From Nitrospira sp. (GTDB lineage Bacteria; Nitrospirota; Nitrospiria; Nitrospirales; Nitrospiraceae): a stretch of 64,000 bases of DNA. The stretch is from assembly GCA_037045225.1 (NCBI GenBank), contig JBAOHZ010000009.1:1550001-1614000 (forward strand). The letters run 5' to 3'. This document shows positions 34,065 to 43,079 of the stretch, in pieces. How positions within the stretch are numbered: position 1 is the first letter of the stretch; every line of letters begins with the position of its first letter. The notes beneath the pieces are model-generated. The model made no database searches. It was not told the origin of the DNA and saw only the letters and a list, made by a program, of their open reading frames with translations. The translations under genes were made by a program, and so were the position numbers.

Positions 34065-35912
34065 ATGGCCCCGAACATTCTGTTGAGTTGCGAATCGATC
34101 AGCAAAAGCTATGGAGTCAGAGCCCTCTTTACAGATCTCTCCCTGGCACTCTCCGACGGTGACCATGTGGGATTAATCGGCCCGAACGGGTCCGGCAAGT
34201 CAACCTTACTCAAGATCCTCGTGGGACTCGAATCCCCGGACGAAGGGACGCGCACGCTGCGGCGCCACACCCGTGTCGGGTATGTGCCGCAGGAACCTGT
34301 TTTCCCGGCGCACCACACCATTGAACAGGTCCTGCAAGACACGTTGACAGAAGATGGCCTTGACCCTCACGAACAGGGCGGCCGGATCGCCAGAGCCCTC
34401 AGCATCGGAACCTTTCCCGACCCGGAACAAGCCGTTTCGACACTCTCCGGAGGCTGGCGTAAGCGATTAGCCATCACCCAGGCCTTACTGCTTGAGCCGG
34501 ACGTGCTGCTCATGGACGAGCCGACGAACCATTTGGACTTGGAAGGCATTATCTGGCTGGAGCAATTGCTGAAGAATCGCGCCAAAGCCTTTCTCGTCAT
34601 CAGCCACGATCGCCGATTCCTCGAATCAGTCACCACCCGCATGGTGGAACTCAACCGCTGTTATCCCGAAGGCCGGTTCGAGGCTCGCGGCTGCTATAGT
34701 GACTTCCTCGAACAGCGCGATGCCGCGCTTCAAGCGCAAGCCGACTACCAGGCCTCATTAGCCAACCGTGTCCGACGGGAGGTGGAATGGCTGCGACGCG
34801 GCCCCAAAGCCCGCACGACCAAAGCCAAGGGCCGGATTCAATCAGCGGGCAAGCTCATCGATGAATTGAACCAGGCCGAATCCCGCTCGGCACAATCGAC
34901 CATCGGCATCGACTTCTCCGCCTCAGGCCGAAAATCCAAACAACTCGTGGTCGCAGAGCAGGTCACCAAGAGCTTCAATGGCACACCCGTTGTCACCAAC
35001 CTCGACCTGCTACTCGGACCCGGCCAACGGCTTGGCCTGTTGGGTCCCAACGGCAGCGGCAAGACCACCGTCTTGCGGTTACTGGCCGGGACACTAGACC
35101 CCGACTCCGGCACCATCACGCGAGCCGACGCGCTGCGCATCGTCTCCTTCGAGCAACATCGCGAGTCCCTGGACCAATCCACGAGCTTACGGCGAGCACT
35201 GGCCCCATCGGGCGATGCCGTCGTCTATCAAGATCGCTCGATTCACCTGGCCTCCTGGGCAAAGCGCTTTCTCTTTCGTCCCGAACAGCTGGATCTCCCG
35301 GTATCAAAACTGTCCGGCGGCGAACAAGCCCGGCTCCTCATCGCTCGACTCATGCTCCAGCCTGCGGATCTCCTCATTCTCGACGAGCCGACCAATGACT
35401 TGGATATTCCCACCCTCGAAATTTTGGAAGACAGTCTGCTGGAATTTCCCGGTGCGCTCGTGCTCGTCACCCATGACCGATGGTTGCTGGATCGCGTCTC
35501 CACCATCCTGCTGGCGCTGGATGGCACAGGGCGCGTGGACTGGTTCGCCGACTATGCCCAGTGGGAAAGTGCGCAGGAACGGGCCGGCGGGTCCGCCCCG
35601 GAGTCGAAGAGTGACGGGCGCACGGCTGCCACTCAGGACGAGGGTGCCTCGGCAACTCCCGCTCGCAAAGTCAAAAAGATGAGTTATCGCGAGCAGAAGG
35701 AATGGGGCACAATCGAGGAAGACATTCTCAAAGCTGAGGAACAGGTTACGGCCTGCCAAGCCGCAATACAGGATCCGGCCGTGATGTCGGATGCGGCAGC
35801 ACTCCAAGCACGAAGCCAGGCACTGGTCGCGGCACAGGCGGAGGTAGAACGGCTCTATGCCCGTTGGACCGAACTGGAGGAGAAACGCGCGCAGGCCGTG
35901 CAGAGCTCGTGA
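34065..35912 (+). CDS. uup: ABC-F ATPase, Uup type
   Basis: A 615-residue soluble protein with two ABC domains and no membrane segments. Domain 1: GPNGSGKST near residue 41, LSGGWRKRLA, LLMDEPTNHLDL. The linker region (about 225-265) has many Arg and Lys. Domain 2: GPNGSGKTT near 330, LSGGEQARLL, LILDEPTNDLDI. A C-terminal coiled coil (about 545-610) is typical of Uup, which acts on ribosomes or branched DNA. The stop codon lies one or two bases before the left end of element B. Confidence 0.88.
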   Translation: MAPNILLSCESISKSYGVRALFTDLSLALSDGDHVGLIGPNGSGKSTLLKILVGLESPDEGTRTLRRHTRVGYVPQEPVFPAHHTIEQVLQDTLTEDGLDPHEQGGRIARALSIGTFPDPEQAVSTLSGGWRKRLAITQALLLEPDVLLMDEPTNHLDLEGIIWLEQLLKNRAKAFLVISHDRRFLESVTTRMVELNRCYPEGRFEARGCYSDFLEQRDAALQAQADYQASLANRVRREVEWLRRGPKARTTKAKGRIQSAGKLIDELNQAESRSAQSTIGIDFSASGRKSKQLVVAEQVTKSFNGTPVVTNLDLLLGPGQRLGLLGPNGSGKTTVLRLLAGTLDPDSGTITRADALRIVSFEQHRESLDQSTSLRRALAPSGDAVVYQDRSIHLASWAKRFLFRPEQLDLPVSKLSGGEQARLLIARLMLQPADLLILDEPTNDLDIPTLEILEDSLLEFPGALVLVTHDRWLLDRVSTILLALDGTGRVDWFADYAQWESAQERAGGSAPESKSDGRTAATQDEGASATPARKVKKMSYREQKEWGTIEEDILKAEEQVTACQAAIQDPAVMSDAAALQARSQALVAAQAEVERLYARWTELEEKRAQAVQSS

Positions 35913-35965
35913 GGGATAAATTGGCTGGGGGACTAGGAATCGAACCTAGGTAGCCAGCTCCAAAG
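35911..35965. repeat. attachment-site repeat, left copy (tRNA-Gln 3' end)
   Basis: 55 bp identical to 46014-46068; contains the 3' half of tRNA-Gln(TTG) with CCA. Identity ends after CTCCAAAG at the anticodon. Confidence 0.92.
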
Positions 35966-36265
35966 TCGCACAAGGCACCCTAGAGACTGACAGCGATCAA
36001 GAAGCACATATGAATATTTTCTCTTTATAGATCAATGGCTTTCATATGTCATGATGAGGATCAGTGACGACGGAGGCATACCTGTAATCGGGGCCAAAAC
36101 CGGGACCGAACCGTGACCAAAACCGGGACCAAAACATTACTTAGAACATGAGGACAATTTCTAGTTTGAAGTACGGGATGGCTCCGCGATCCTTATTCCA
36201 GTCGCACGATTCAATTTGCCCTCTCTCACATCCGGAGATACTAGCCGTCCTACGCTATGCTTTTA
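35966..36265. promoter_or_regulatory. left arm of element B with helically phased repeats
   Basis: No gene. CCAAAACC-type units start at 36094, 36106 (CCGAACC), 36117 and 36129, that is 12, 11 and 12 bp apart. The same units (CGAACCGTGACCAAAACC) recur at 45930-45947 and CGAACCGGGACC at 45973-45984 near the other end. Likely arm-type integrase sites. Confidence 0.65.
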
Positions 36266-39200
36266 TTATAGTAAGAATGGATGGACATGCAGTTTCTCTC
36301 TGTTAAATGTAGTAAGCTGATGGTTCAGGACAGGATCAACAAATTCCATAGCAATTTCAGCGATTTCCTCAGAGCTCAATTCCTTCAAATCCGTGTCCTT
36401 AGCGCCCAGCCCATTCACCGAAGTGCTTAGGTTAAGCCCAATCCCTTCAGTTAGAAGGAAGCGGCTGTGTATTGGACTTCCACCAGACTTCGTCCCAACT
36501 ATGACGATCAAGGTCCATGGTGGATCGCTATCGGAAATGTCCTTCCACGCATCTCTGAATAGTTGCTCAACCATTCTTTCACCTAGACCCACACCTTTTT
36601 GAGCTTTCCATGTTGTTATTATGTAGACCTTAATGTCTGTTGTTACGGACTTCAGAATGTCCAGGTCGGCACAAGAAAAATATGGGTCATAGATTTTCAA
36701 GTACGTATGGGCATTTGTTTTGATCCAATCTTGTACAGCACCTCTAGCTTCCTTCTTTGACCCTGCTTTAAAAAGACTGACCTTTGCAGGTAGAGCAACT
36801 GTGCTTACCGTTGCGGAAATGCTCTGAATTCCACCCAACGCTTTGCCTATTTCCAAACAAAGATTAAGCGTGTCCACCAAGACTTTAAATAGGGTGCCGA
36901 TTTCCTCCGGAGACTTTCCTTGTCTAATGCTGTTCTCAAGCGTCCATGCCACTACTTTCTTCGTATCTTCAAATCTCGCATTGACCATTTGACCAAGCCA
37001 TTTAGGCACAACCGCTGAGTGCGGAAGAGTGCCCGTCCCTGCGTGATATTCCGCATTCATATCTTCTGCTGCTTGAGCCAGCATATGCTGGAAATCTTCG
37101 GACATTTGCTTTTGATCCACTTGCATGTTCTGAGGAGACTTTTGGAGGGTTTTGGCTCCCCAAGACAACCGAGCGCGATGCTCAGCAATAGGGTTCTCCA
37201 TTACCGAGGCTAGGCTGCTAGCGAAATCAGGGTCGACAGAATGCGCCAATTCCATCACTTCACCCACAACCTCGTCCCGATTTTTGGTAAGAGGTACCGC
37301 CTCTAGGGCGCTCAAACTGTTTTTTAGTAGATCTTTGACCGCATCACTTCGTCCTAACTCTTTCCACCTTTCGGCAATACTATATAGGCGTTCAGCTCTA
37401 TCCATTGGATTTCGAATGTCTGCAATACAGCTTTCTGCCTTCTTGAGAATTAATTCTGCAAAGGTGGGCTGGCATACCGACATTTGTTCTGAGATGCGGG
37501 CATAGACTAAGACTCTGTCGGGGACATTTGCGATCGCGTCCGCATCCTCGACTATCGCTTGCCACTCATGTCGCTCAGGGGTTCTGCTTTGTGCGGCAGC
37601 ACGTAACCTGGCAATGATTGCAGATGCACTGATGAGCCAACCCTTATGCTGGATATTGTTAGGATCCGGAAGCTTCTGATTTGCAATATCTTGGAGTTGC
37701 GCAGCCATTTCTAACGCGTCTCGCTCGATAAATCCCCTACAGCGTTCACGATGCTTGTCGTAAGAGTCTCGAACGATAATGGAGTCAACGAATAACTCTA
37801 TGGTAGCAACGATGCAGGAATCCAAGGACATCTCGCGAATAAGCTCAATAATTCTGCGCGCAATCTTTATGTCAATGTCTGCTTTGAGCTTTTCGAAATT
37901 AATAGGATCATCTGGGTCGCAATTTGCTAGCAGATATTTAGTGACTCGCAACAAGATTCTATCTCGGTCGGCTTTGGGCAAGCTCCTGATGCGATCCAAA
38001 AAATGTAGCCCATCATATTCGTAGAGAACAGGTGCCATACGTGCAAAGGAGATGTACTTAGAGTCATTGTTTAAACAATTCTCGTATGAAGGCAGTAATT
38101 CAGTTTCGACTATTTTGTTGAACTCAGTGCTGTAGCCACTCCTAAAGATCTCCAGGGCGAGCTTGGCTAGTAGCCCACATTGGGCACTAAAAGATGGGAT
38201 GTTTTTGATCAGAGAAAGAACTTGTTTGCAATCAGCCCAAACGAAGGTTTTCTGTGTACTGGACCGAGTTAGTAATTTTATGGCGAGCCCGAGACATTCT
38301 TGGTAGATTTCCGCAAAAAAATCCTCAGATAGGGGGGATTCAGTTCTCTTTTTGTACGAATATTGCAAGAGCTCCTGCCCGAGTTGGGGCGCCTCCTTTC
38401 CGAGCACCGAAGCAAGAGCAAACCCGAGGCTTACCTGATCCCATGTAGCGTCTACTCTCTCCATCTCAGCCAAAATGTTTTTGTACTGGCCAGCAACAAA
38501 ACCGCTATCCCCAGCTCGCTTCATAGCATTGATTGAGAAGGCCATTCCATAACACTTGTTCCAAGGATGATCTACGCTATCAGAATCTCGGAGGAAGGAA
38601 CGCGCTTTAGATATCTTATGAAACATATCCGTTTCGGATAGTATATGAATTACTTTGACACGCGAATATTGGCGTAACGACGAATTTGAAATTCGGGCCA
38701 GAGTTCTTTCTACGAATTCAAGATCAGTTTTTTCTCCAGCAGCCTTAGCATAGCTTTCCAATATCTTTTGAAGCGCTTGGTTCCTACAACGTTCCTTGTT
38801 GAGGTTTTGTGAGAACTCTACAGCCAAAACATGATTGTTTTGGGCAAGAGTACTTAAGAGGCGCTCTGCAATTGCCTCATGATCTGCTGACGACTCTAAA
38901 AGTGATTTGAATTTATCTTTTAGCGACTGTTGCGCTTCATCTCTCAAATGCAGACTATCCGAGGGATCAACAAGCGGAGCCATAAGAACGATTCTGAGAA
39001 GTGCATAACACTGCGCATCGAGATCAGCGAGTGATTCAACATCAAAGTATGCTTTCAGCATACGATTGTTGCCTTCCTCTCGATCCCATTTCCCCTCAAG
39101 CCGAGCAAGGACCATCTCAATATAGACAACCTCTTCGGCAGGAGTCTTTATTGCAGTCGCCTTTAGAAGATCGATCCTTTTAACAAGCTTCTCCGCCTCC

Positions 39201-41140
39201 CTTGATTCACTGGGCTTGATTGATTGGGCTAATTGTCTGAGAGTTCGAATGGACGGAGCGTAAGTTTGATCTCCTGTAATTACTTCCAGTGCAATCTCAA
39301 CCACTCTGTGTGCAGATTCATCTTCTTTATGCTCGGTACACCAACTTTTTAGACATGCTATTTTGGCTGAAACATCGTTGATCTGTGCGACTTCAGCGAT
39401 AATCTCATCTGCCGCTAATTGAGAAATGCGGGGAGAGTGCGCTGTTGTGAAATCACGAAGGCTTTGGTCGGTAATGCGAGAACGAACAATATCCCCTGAG
39501 TCCTTGTCCAGAAACATTCCTAACATCGCTCTTGCGAGGTCGAGAGAACGTTCTGAATCCCCTGCGATTCCTGCTCGCTCGACAAGACCGACTGCAGCCT
39601 CTGGAAGCAAGTCAAATAAACTTGCCGCGATCTCAAGGGATCGTCTTTTCAAGGTGAGAGGATCGACGGCTCCGGCCATTTGTTCGAGGTCTGTGAGAAT
39701 TTTTTCCGGAACGGAAAGTCCGGCTTGTTGCATCCTACTGCCAATTAAGGATGCAAGCTGTAGCTTATCCTCAATCAGGAGGGAGTCATATGCGACGGAG
39801 AAGGCTTGACCATAATCTCCAAGATCAATGAGAGCCTGAACCTCCGATGTTGCAATAGGCTTCCTTGATAAGCTGGTGAGAACTGAGCTGACTATTGTAT
39901 AGGTTAATAATGAGCGTAGATCGTTGTTTTGCTGCGCTTGATCTGCGGCAAGGGCTAGCGTTTTTCTTAATGCAGCAGCATCACGAGACGATTGTAGAGC
40001 CCTCGAAATATAATCAATTGTTATTAAGTCGCGAAGTTGTTCGTAACTGCCTTGCGCAGCCAAATATTGCGGTAGTAAAGCCAACGATGGTTTAGAGAAA
40101 GGATTCGCGTAATAGTGGGTGATTAAAAGTTGCTCAATTTCTCCTCTAAGATGGCGGAGACGTTCACTAACAAATTGCCTGTGGGCATCTGAAACGAATC
40201 CAATCTTAAAATCCTTACGTTCAATGCGTAAGAAAGATATCCTTTGAAGTTTTTCCCTCAGCCTATCCGTTTCTGATTCCCCAAGATTTAATATAGTGAC
40301 AGTCTGCGCTAGGGTTAGTGGTTCTGATGAGTAAGCGAATAGTGCAAGCATTTTTTCTAAAGAGCTATTCACATCCCCGATTCGATTCCACTCCAAATCA
40401 AAAATTTCCTTAAGTTCATACGGTAAGCTCTCGGTTATTTCTTTAAATACAACTCCGGAAGCCAGCAATCGTTTTAAGCCTGCCAAGTAACCAGGCATTC
40501 CTTGGCAACGTTTGTGTATCGCCTGGATATCTTTGGGAGCTAACCCAAGCCCCTCTAGGTATGACTCAGTCTCTTTTGCTGAAAAGAAGACCATCGGAGT
40601 AGCGTGGGTTTTGAATGGGAAGGTGCGACCGACTTCTGAAGAAAGGAGCAATCGAATGTTAGCTTTTGGCTCGCCAGGGAGGTAATCGACTATGCTGTGC
40701 CCACCATTTGACACTGACAGCCACTCTATTCCATCGACGATAAAATAGTATTCTGTTTTTCTCTGCTTACTCAACTGACTAACTTGGCGAAGCAGGTCGA
40801 GGTAAAGGGTTTCAAGCTTCTCAGTGCTATATTCTCCGATATTGTCTATTTGTCGGCCGAGAGCCTTCCCCATCTGCTCACACATATCCATATGGAACGC
40901 TCTCGGATGAGAGGTCGGGAATGTCGTGCCTGCAAAAAACGAGAAGCTTCGGTCAGAGAAGGTTCTGGCGAATTGACCAAGAAGAGTCGTTTTCCCTGAA
41001 CCCACCACCCCTTGAACAACTATTACTTTTTGATCTGACGAAAACTGGTCTTTTATATAACTAATTAGGTTGTCACGAAGTATTTCCGGGCTAGTGACTT
41101 CTGGAAATGTTGAGCTAAGAACTGTCAAATCGCCTTCCAT
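36266..41140 (-). CDS. giant STAND-type NTPase with C-terminal phospholipase-D-like domain, candidate defence protein
   Basis: A 1624-residue protein from ATG 41140 (AGGAGG 8 bp upstream; a GTG 9 bp earlier covers that site). Residues 1-300: P-loop NTPase of the STAND/NACHT kind with GVVGSGKTT at 44-52, Walker B YFIVDGIEW near 132-140, strand NIRLLLSSE, and a winged-helix-like part after 240. Residues about 300-1400: helical repeats of TPR-like type, the probable sensor. Residues about 1470-1624: KIYDPYFSCADLDIL, VYIITTW, then IHSRFLLTEGIG, a pattern of PLD-like phosphodiesterase domains. Base composition is far more AT-rich than the neighbours. By analogy with antiviral STANDs it may sense a phage protein and activate the C-terminal domain; this is inference. 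Confidence 0.75.
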   Translation of the reverse strand: MEGDLTVLSSTFPEVTSPEILRDNLISYIKDQFSSDQKVIVVQGVVGSGKTTLLGQFARTFSDRSFSFFAGTTFPTSHPRAFHMDMCEQMGKALGRQIDNIGEYSTEKLETLYLDLLRQVSQLSKQRKTEYYFIVDGIEWLSVSNGGHSIVDYLPGEPKANIRLLLSSEVGRTFPFKTHATPMVFFSAKETESYLEGLGLAPKDIQAIHKRCQGMPGYLAGLKRLLASGVVFKEITESLPYELKEIFDLEWNRIGDVNSSLEKMLALFAYSSEPLTLAQTVTILNLGESETDRLREKLQRISFLRIERKDFKIGFVSDAHRQFVSERLRHLRGEIEQLLITHYYANPFSKPSLALLPQYLAAQGSYEQLRDLITIDYISRALQSSRDAAALRKTLALAADQAQQNNDLRSLLTYTIVSSVLTSLSRKPIATSEVQALIDLGDYGQAFSVAYDSLLIEDKLQLASLIGSRMQQAGLSVPEKILTDLEQMAGAVDPLTLKRRSLEIAASLFDLLPEAAVGLVERAGIAGDSERSLDLARAMLGMFLDKDSGDIVRSRITDQSLRDFTTAHSPRISQLAADEIIAEVAQINDVSAKIACLKSWCTEHKEDESAHRVVEIALEVITGDQTYAPSIRTLRQLAQSIKPSESREAEKLVKRIDLLKATAIKTPAEEVVYIEMVLARLEGKWDREEGNNRMLKAYFDVESLADLDAQCYALLRIVLMAPLVDPSDSLHLRDEAQQSLKDKFKSLLESSADHEAIAERLLSTLAQNNHVLAVEFSQNLNKERCRNQALQKILESYAKAAGEKTDLEFVERTLARISNSSLRQYSRVKVIHILSETDMFHKISKARSFLRDSDSVDHPWNKCYGMAFSINAMKRAGDSGFVAGQYKNILAEMERVDATWDQVSLGFALASVLGKEAPQLGQELLQYSYKKRTESPLSEDFFAEIYQECLGLAIKLLTRSSTQKTFVWADCKQVLSLIKNIPSFSAQCGLLAKLALEIFRSGYSTEFNKIVETELLPSYENCLNNDSKYISFARMAPVLYEYDGLHFLDRIRSLPKADRDRILLRVTKYLLANCDPDDPINFEKLKADIDIKIARRIIELIREMSLDSCIVATIELFVDSIIVRDSYDKHRERCRGFIERDALEMAAQLQDIANQKLPDPNNIQHKGWLISASAIIARLRAAAQSRTPERHEWQAIVEDADAIANVPDRVLVYARISEQMSVCQPTFAELILKKAESCIADIRNPMDRAERLYSIAERWKELGRSDAVKDLLKNSLSALEAVPLTKNRDEVVGEVMELAHSVDPDFASSLASVMENPIAEHRARLSWGAKTLQKSPQNMQVDQKQMSEDFQHMLAQAAEDMNAEYHAGTGTLPHSAVVPKWLGQMVNARFEDTKKVVAWTLENSIRQGKSPEEIGTLFKVLVDTLNLCLEIGKALGGIQSISATVSTVALPAKVSLFKAGSKKEARGAVQDWIKTNAHTYLKIYDPYFSCADLDILKSVTTDIKVYIITTWKAQKGVGLGERMVEQLFRDAWKDISDSDPPWTLIVIVGTKSGGSPIHSRFLLTEGIGLNLSTSVNGLGAKDTDLKELSSEEIAEIAMEFVDPVLNHQLTTFNREKLHVHPFLL

Positions 41141-41175
41141 CGATCCCACCTCCTAAACTCCTCGACAAACTCAAT

Positions 41176-41216
41176 TAACACTAAGAGTGTTAGCCAGGGT
41201 TCTTATTAATGTCCAA
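41176..41216 (-). promoter_or_regulatory. promoter and palindrome of the STAND gene
   Basis: On the minus strand TTGGAC (41216-41211) and TAACAC (41192-41187), 18 bp apart. The -10 box is part of a perfect palindrome, TAACACT-3 nt-AGTGTTA (41176-41192), a likely repressor site. Confidence 0.45.
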
Positions 41217-41342
41217 AAGCCGAAATAGAAAATGAGGGTGTGAAGGACGATAACGTAGTCTTACTCCCTACGGCGTGTCTAGTGTTTAACTCGAAGGTGT
41301 ATCAGGCAATGGTCCTACTTTGACCATATGAATCAAGTGAAG

Positions 41343-41400
41343 CGGGGGCTGCGCCCCCGATCCCCCCGGCCGTCCGGTCCAGTGGTCCGGAACGGCCGGG
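41343..41400. repeat. two strong hairpins beside the IS insertion
   Basis: CGGGGGC (41343-41349) pairs with GCCCCCG (41353-41359). Next, CCCGGCCGT...CCGG (41365-41378) pairs with CCGG..ACGGCCGGG (41385-41400), about 16 bp with one bulge and one mismatch. Possible origin or transfer structure of element B. Confidence 0.45.
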
Positions 41401-41475
41401 TGACCTTCCCCCCGAAAACTAGACCATTGGCTTGGAAGTGCACCTGTGCTGAGATGGGGCCCACAGGAGGGGCCC

Positions 41476-41742
41476 ATGACTCGAAAACGGCACACGGAGG
41501 AACAGATCATCGCAGTGCTCAAGGATGCCCAGGCGGGCATTGGGGTCCACGAGCTCTGCCGCAAGCACGGCATCTCGGATGCCACCTTTTATAAGTGGCG
41601 GACGAAATATGCCGGGCTCGAAGTCAGTGATGTAAAGAAGCTGCGCCAGCTGGAAGATGAAAACCGTCGGCTGAAACAGATGGTCGCAGAGCAAGCGCTG
41701 GACATTCAGGCGCTGAAGGCCGTCACCGCAAAAAACTGGTAG
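41476..41742 (+). CDS. IS3-family transposase OrfA
   Basis: 88 residues from ATG 41476 (AGGAGG at 41465-41470). Helix-turn-helix (HTEEQIIAVLKDAQAG, GISDATFYKWRTKYAG) and a leucine-zipper coiled coil at the end (KKLRQLEDENRRLKQMVAEQ). The slippery heptamer A AAA AAC lies at 41730-41736, just before the stop; a -1 shift there joins it to OrfB. Confidence 0.9.
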   Translation: MTRKRHTEEQIIAVLKDAQAGIGVHELCRKHGISDATFYKWRTKYAGLEVSDVKKLRQLEDENRRLKQMVAEQALDIQALKAVTAKNW

Positions 41743-41759
41743 CGCCCAAGGCGAAGCGA

Positions 41760-42605
41760 ATGGCGGCGCAGTGGATGGCCGAGCGCTTTGGGCTCAGTCA
41801 GCGACGAGTGTGCTGGTTACTCACGCTCGACCGGAACACGCTGCGGTATCGCAGCCGACGCCAGGAGGATGCGGCCCTGCGGACGCGCATCCGAGAAATC
41901 GCCGAGAGCAAGCGGCGCTATGGGTGCCCCCGAATCTATGTCCGGTTACGGCGGGAAGGTTGGCGCGTGAACCATAAGAGAGTGGAACGGATCTATTATC
42001 GCGACGAAGGGCTGTCACTACGGCGGCGACGACGGAAGAAGACCGTGGCGGTGCCACGGGTCGTTTTGCCAACACCCACGCAACCAGGGCGCTGTTATGC
42101 GATGGACTTTGTCCATGATCGGCTCGTCAGGGGCCGGCAGTTTAAGTGTTTGACGATGACGGATCTCTACTCGAAAGAAGTCCCGGTGATTGAAGTAGAT
42201 GTGTCGATTGGTGGGGCGCGGGTGTGCCGAATTCTCGATCGGGTGTTTCTGACTCGCCCGCTGCCCGAGACGCTGATTCTGGACAATGGCCCCGAATTCG
42301 CAGGGACCGCACTGGATGCCTGGGCGGCTCAGCACGGCGTCCATCTCCACTTCATTCAACCGGGGAAGCCGACCCAGAATGCGTTTATTGAAAGCTTCAA
42401 TGGCAAGTTTCGAGACGAATGTCTCAACGAGCATTGGTTTCTGACGTTGCAGGAAGCACAACTCGTGATTGAAGCCTGGCGACGAGAGTACAATGAAGAG
42501 CGGACGCACAGTGCCATCGGGAATCTGACACCCATGGAATTCATTCTCAATCATCACAACCGGCCCCAGGCAGCACAGGAGTTAACTTCGTTGGCCGTGG
42601 TGTAA
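41760..42605 (+). CDS. IS3-family transposase OrfB (DDE integrase core)
   Basis: 281 residues from ATG 41760; the natural product is probably the OrfAB fusion made by -1 frameshifting, with the frame continuing upstream as KLVAPKAKR. HTH-21 domain at the start, then rve core: first Asp in YAMDFVHDRL, second in LDNGPEFAG, Glu in FIESFNGKFRDECLNE. Ends 17 bp before the right inverted repeat. Confidence 0.92.
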   Translation: MAAQWMAERFGLSQRRVCWLLTLDRNTLRYRSRRQEDAALRTRIREIAESKRRYGCPRIYVRLRREGWRVNHKRVERIYYRDEGLSLRRRRRKKTVAVPRVVLPTPTQPGRCYAMDFVHDRLVRGRQFKCLTMTDLYSKEVPVIEVDVSIGGARVCRILDRVFLTRPLPETLILDNGPEFAGTALDAWAAQHGVHLHFIQPGKPTQNAFIESFNGKFRDECLNEHWFLTLQEAQLVIEAWRREYNEERTHSAIGNLTPMEFILNHHNRPQAAQELTSLAVV

Positions 42606-42834
42606 CAAACGGGGGAAGGTCACGGGCGGCCTCGTTGGGCGGATCTGTGCGTTCCTAATCTCCCCATGGTTTCAGTATCCCTCTTCGCTACTCTGTGTTT
42701 GTAAGCAATCATCAGACAGAACGGCGGCCAAGCTGACGCATCGCCGCCTTGTACAAGGCAGGACCATTATTCCCTCTCACCCGTGTGGGATAGTGGACGG
42801 GTGACAGGGACAAACTGATTAGATTGGCTGATCC

Positions 42835-43077
42835 TCATCGTCGCCGCGTGAGCCCCGCACAATCCGCACAGAGCCAGACCTCACTGAGGACATCGTCCAC
42901 GACATAACAGAGTCTCGCCCAGGCTCGTTCTGACTGACAGAATTCACAGAGTCGTTCCTTCGTATGCTCAGGACAGAGCCAGGCTTTGCGTGCTCGATCA
43001 TAAGTGGTCGCTTCCCGTCCGCAACAGGCCGGTCCAAACAGGCTTGGCAGCTTGAGACTACATCGATGCCCAATCAT
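42835..43077 (-). CDS. small multi-CxxC zinc-binding protein of the element B operon
   Basis: 80 residues with several Cys/His pairs: GPACCGREA, WLCPEHTKERLCEFCQSE, ARLCYVV, WLCADCAGL. Ribosome site AGGAGGTGTGACC before ATG; it begins 2 bp after the stop of the Rep-like gene. Such two-knuckle zinc proteins often accompany small replicons, but I know no named family. It is probably an accessory of replication or copy control. Confidence 0.6.
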   Translation of the reverse strand: MIGHRCSLKLPSLFGPACCGREATTYDRARKAWLCPEHTKERLCEFCQSERAWARLCYVVDDVLSEVWLCADCAGLTRRR

Positions 43078-43079
43078 GG

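Larger units (their letters stand above)
41401..42622 (+). mobile_element. IS3-family insertion sequence (IS407-like), complete
   Basis: 1222 bp. Terminal inverted repeats TGACCTTCCCCCCG at the left and its complement at 42610-42622. The 4-bp target duplication CGGG is present on both sides (41397-41400 and 42623-42626). Two overlapping-type frames encode the transposase. It is intact, so the insertion is recent. Confidence 0.9.

Noticed and set aside
36092..36135. Possible CRISPR-like array in element B left arm
   Set aside because: Units are 7-8 bp at 11-12 bp spacing with no spacers; they fit integrase arm sites. No CRISPR array or cas gene is in the window.
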